Below, one piece after another: positions 61,826-64,000 of a stretch of DNA of 64,000 nt. The stretch lies in assembly GCF_937001465.1 (NCBI RefSeq), contig NC_064580.1, forward strand, positions 95,035,432 to 95,099,431, written 5' to 3'. The translations under genes and the position numbers were made by a program. The DNA is from Orcinus orca (taxonomy: Eukaryota; Chordata; Mammalia; Artiodactyla; Delphinidae). Below the pieces are notes generated by a model. That model saw only the letters and a program-made list of their open reading frames with translations. It did no database searches and was not told the DNA's origin. The stretch's first letter is position 1; every line of letters starts with the position of its first letter.

Positions 61826-61988
61826 ACTTTCTACCCGGCCCAGCCTTCCCGCCTTTCGAGGGGCGGGACTAACGGTCCCAAGACTGATGCGACCGTCACC
61901 AGATATTGCCACGATACCCGGAAAGACCACCAAGTAAGGAATAACCTGCGCCCTCCCGGATTCACCACACCCCTTTCCCTTCTTCCTC

Positions 61989-61995
61989 TATAAAT
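61989..61995 (+). promoter_or_regulatory. TATA box of the solo LTR
   Basis: TATAAAT preceded by pyrimidines and followed 25-30 bases later by a CG-rich stretch suitable for initiation (about 62015-62025). Confidence 0.75.
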
Positions 61996-62075
61996 GCTGC
62001 CCAAACCCTCGCCCGGGCGCGACTTCTCTGGCCCCTTTCTCTCGGACCAGTGAACCTCGCCCGGGAGCGTTCCCA

Positions 62076-62081
62076 AATAAA
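62076..62081 (+). terminator. Polyadenylation signal of the solo LTR
   Basis: AATAAA in the sense strand of COL4A5 intron 2, followed by a T/GT-rich stretch (gcttgtttaagc). Confidence 0.75.
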
Positions 62082-62394
62082 GCTTGTTTAAGCTCTCCTC
62101 CGTTTCTTGGTGCCGTTCCTTACAGGAAGCATTCGGGCTGATGTCCAACTAATTTTATGAAACAAATATGCCCTAATACCCAAGCCGGACAAAGATAAAA
62201 TTTTAAAAATCATTAAACTATAGCTCATTAACATAGATGCAGAAATGAAGAACAGAATTTTAGCAAATCAGATCCAATGGCATATAAAGTGGATAATGTG
62301 TTCTTACCAAGTGGGGTTTATGCAAGGAATGCATGGTTGGTTTAACATTTGAAAACCAAAATTATAATTCACCATATTAAAAGACTAAATACAA

Positions 62395-62604
62395 TTTTTT
62401 TTTTTTTTTTTGCGGTACGCGGGCCTCTCACTGTCGTGGCCACTCCCGTTGCGGAGCACAGGCTCCGGACGCGCAGGCTCAGCGGCCATGGCTCGCGGGC
62501 CTAGCCGCTCCGCGGCACGTGGGATCTTCCCGTACTGGGGCACGAACCCGCGTCCCCTGCATCGGCAGGCGGACTCTCAACCACTGCACCACCAGGGAAG
62601 CCCC
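62395..62604 (-). mobile_element. Compact CHR-type SINE, antisense, inside L1M
   Basis: T run at left, 'gcggtacgcgggcctctcac', 'cggccatggctcgcgggcct', head 'gcaccaccagggaagcccc'. Perfect 10-bp TSD ctaaatacaa (62385-62394 and 62605-62614). Confidence 0.95.
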
Positions 62605-62690
62605 CTAAATACAAATTTTAAACATAAATAAGCCTACCATGTAACTATCTCAGCAGATGCAAAGAAAGCATTTACGAAAATACATCATGG

Positions 62691-63082
62691 ATTTTTTTTT
62701 TTCTTAAGGCAAGGCTTTACTGAGGCCCCTGCTGCAGCAGGGGTAGGGGTGCATCCAGGGATCGGGCCAGAGGGGTGGCTTAGGTGTTTTGCCCACCCCT
62801 CTGGTGGTGGTGTGTGCAGGGGGCATGCTCAGTACCCTGCTTTTGCTCCTGACACCCTGTTTTTGCTCCAGGCTCTTCAAAAGTGGCAGTTGGGTTTTTT
62901 GATCTTTTGTATCTTTTTGGGTCCAGAATTTGCCCCAACTGCACATGCGTGCAGTTATTTTTAGTCCCATATAGTTTCTTTGTGTGTTGTTTTTCCAGGA
63001 GAGCTGTGTCTAGGTGCAAGCATTGCAACACTGTAGCAAAGGGTCCCAGGTCCCAGCCTGTTTCTTTTTCTTTTTTAACATC
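62691..63082 (-). mobile_element. LTR-like retroelement, antisense (family not named)
   Basis: On the minus strand it opens TGTTAAAAAAG and ends with 'ctcagtaaagccttgcctta' followed by an A run (the T run at 62692-62702 on +). A GTAAAG near the 3' end and a GC-rich stem (cccctgctgcagcagggg, 62727-62744) resemble the R/U5 end of an LTR. It could also be a retrocopy with an A-tail. Frames here carry no known domain. Confidence 0.45.
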
Positions 63083-64000
63083 TGTGTGATATTCAAGTGG
63101 AGATGTTTAAGATAGTTGGCCCTGTGAGCCCAGTTTTTAGGGGAAAATGTGTTGATGTTTGAGATTTCCCAGGGAAAGGGGGAGAAAGGGTCAAAAAGGG
63201 CCTCCAGAGAAATACCAATATTTAAAGGACAGGCAGGGAGAGAAGAATATTATTCCGTAAAGAAAAATAAGACTGATTTTTTATTCAAATATGGGCAGGC
63301 AGCATAAACCAGGTTTTTTTAAAGTTTGACCTTCAGAAATAGATGTTCTACACCATTTTCTGTGTTAGTGAGTGTTAGAAAATTACAGTAAAATCTAGGC
63401 AGCTGTAAGGATTAAATAATTGCCTGACAACCAGTAGCAAAGGGTAGGCACATAACAAATGTCAGCCTTCCCTGCCATCTGTATTAGGAATTAGGTAGAG
63501 GACCCTCCTGGCACCCTCTCCTCATGGAAGCCTTCTATAGTTTCTACTGCAGGAAAACTTTCTACCTTTCAAAGGCTGGGGATTGCTATTGCAATTCTTT
63601 TTGCTGTTTTCCAGTAATTGCCCTTCTATCTTCTGTGGTATAATATTGCTTTGTCAGCTAGATAGGACTACAACATCGTTTGACTATAGTGTGAGATTTC
63701 AGGACAAGTATCTGGTATAGGTATATGGTTTTTAATAATCCCAGCACAGTTAAGCTTTTTAGCACTCTCTACTTTCAGTTTCTAGTGTATTCCTCTCATA
63801 TCTATAGCCTGGGTAGCAGTTTTGCTTCTGAGAAAATATAGCTCTCTTCAAGCATTATTCTCGAGTTTTGGCAGAGATATGCTCTAAATACTAGCGGAGA
63901 TCCCAAAACGTAGCTGTGTTTTCCACTTATGGAAATATACTTGAACTAGATTGTCTTTTTCCTTCTAGCTTACTTTCTGACTGGCACTTGTGGTCAGATT
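63083..64000. other. Intron 2 unique sequence
   Basis: No exon 3 of COL4A5 is recognisable (no run of Gly-X-Y codons after an acceptor) and no named repeat. Confidence 0.5.

Larger units (their letters stand above)
61687..62124 (+). mobile_element. Solo LTR of an endogenous retrovirus, sense, well preserved
   Basis: 438 bp, starting TGTAAGG and ending CCTTACA (perfect 7-bp inverted termini). It is flanked by a perfect 5-bp TSD ggaag (61682-61686 and 62125-62129). U3 has a tandem 38-bp duplication, then a TATA box (TATAAAT, 61989-61995), a CG-rich putative R start, and a polyadenylation signal AATAAA (62076-62081). No internal gag/pol/env remains, so a provirus was reduced by LTR-LTR recombination. 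GC- and CpG-rich, unlike its surroundings. Most likely a class I (gammaretrovirus-like) LTR; the class is inference. Confidence 0.92.
60600..62690 (+). mobile_element. Old L1M, sense, split by a solo LTR and a SINE
   Basis: Decayed sense L1: 5' region ('gatggcaagaacccagacag'), ORF1-like ('ttagaattcttagacaaaga', 'gagtgaacagatagagaatc'), then ORF2 RT text ('gaagttttcactgatgaatt', and after the LTR 'aagtggggtttatgcaagga', 'aattcaccatattaaaagac', and after the SINE 'tatctcagcagatgcaaaga'). Stops throughout. Confidence 0.75.

Noticed and set aside
61831..62148. 105-codon minus-strand frame across the LTR
   Set aside because: Lies in GC-rich LTR sequence running antisense to its TATA and AATAAA signals; no viral or host domain.
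62155..62690. Reading the L1M after the LTR as retroviral pol of the same provirus
   Set aside because: The text matches L1 ORF2 (tgggg-tttatgcaaggaatg, RT region) and is continuous with L1M upstream of the LTR; the LTR is solo.
62704..62970. 88-codon minus-strand frame
   Set aside because: Inside the LTR-like element; no recognisable domain, and frames on three readings overlap here because of GC content.

Overview
This is a mammalian genomic window with one recognisable protein-coding piece: a 60-bp, phase 0-0 exon at 59402-59461. It matches exon 2 of COL4A5, the alpha-5 chain of basement-membrane collagen IV, which is X-linked in mammals. On that reading, bases 1-59401 are the 3' part of a very large intron 1 and 59462-64000 the start of intron 2. 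Both are read on the + strand.

The repeats point to a cetacean. At least nine copies of tRNA-derived CHR-type SINEs are present (sense copies begin ggcttccctggtggcgcag). The L1 3' ends are of the cetartiodactyl type (antisense copies begin aacatctttattggagtata). The compact SINE form at 47.6, 50.9, 59.0 and 62.4 kb looks like the centrally deleted subfamily I associate with toothed whales. That finer placement is inference.

Layout: 1-7.8 kb holds old antisense L1M fragments, a MER20 with target-site duplication (TSD), MLT1 LTRs, an L2 and two SINEs. 7.85-14.9 kb is a near full-length sense L1 inserted into an older antisense L1. 15.5-24.7 kb is unique intron with truncated L1s. 24.7-37.5 kb is a long antisense L1M tract, broken by SINEs, small L1 pieces and a second near full-length sense L1 (28.6-34.4 kb). 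37.5-53.2 kb is mostly unique intron with an MER5A, MIR and L2 relics, L1M pieces, SINEs and microsatellites. 53.2-58.0 kb is a head-to-head pair of L1s forming a large inverted repeat. 58.0-64.0 kb holds exon 2, a hAT relic, an old sense L1M, and a well-preserved solo retroviral LTR in intron 2.

All L1 open reading frames are broken by stops and frameshifts. I found no RNA gene, CRISPR array or second host gene. High L1 density fits an X-linked location. The points most worth checking are the young-looking sense solo LTR 2.2 kb downstream of exon 2, the inverted L1 pair just upstream of it, and several neatly datable nested insertions.
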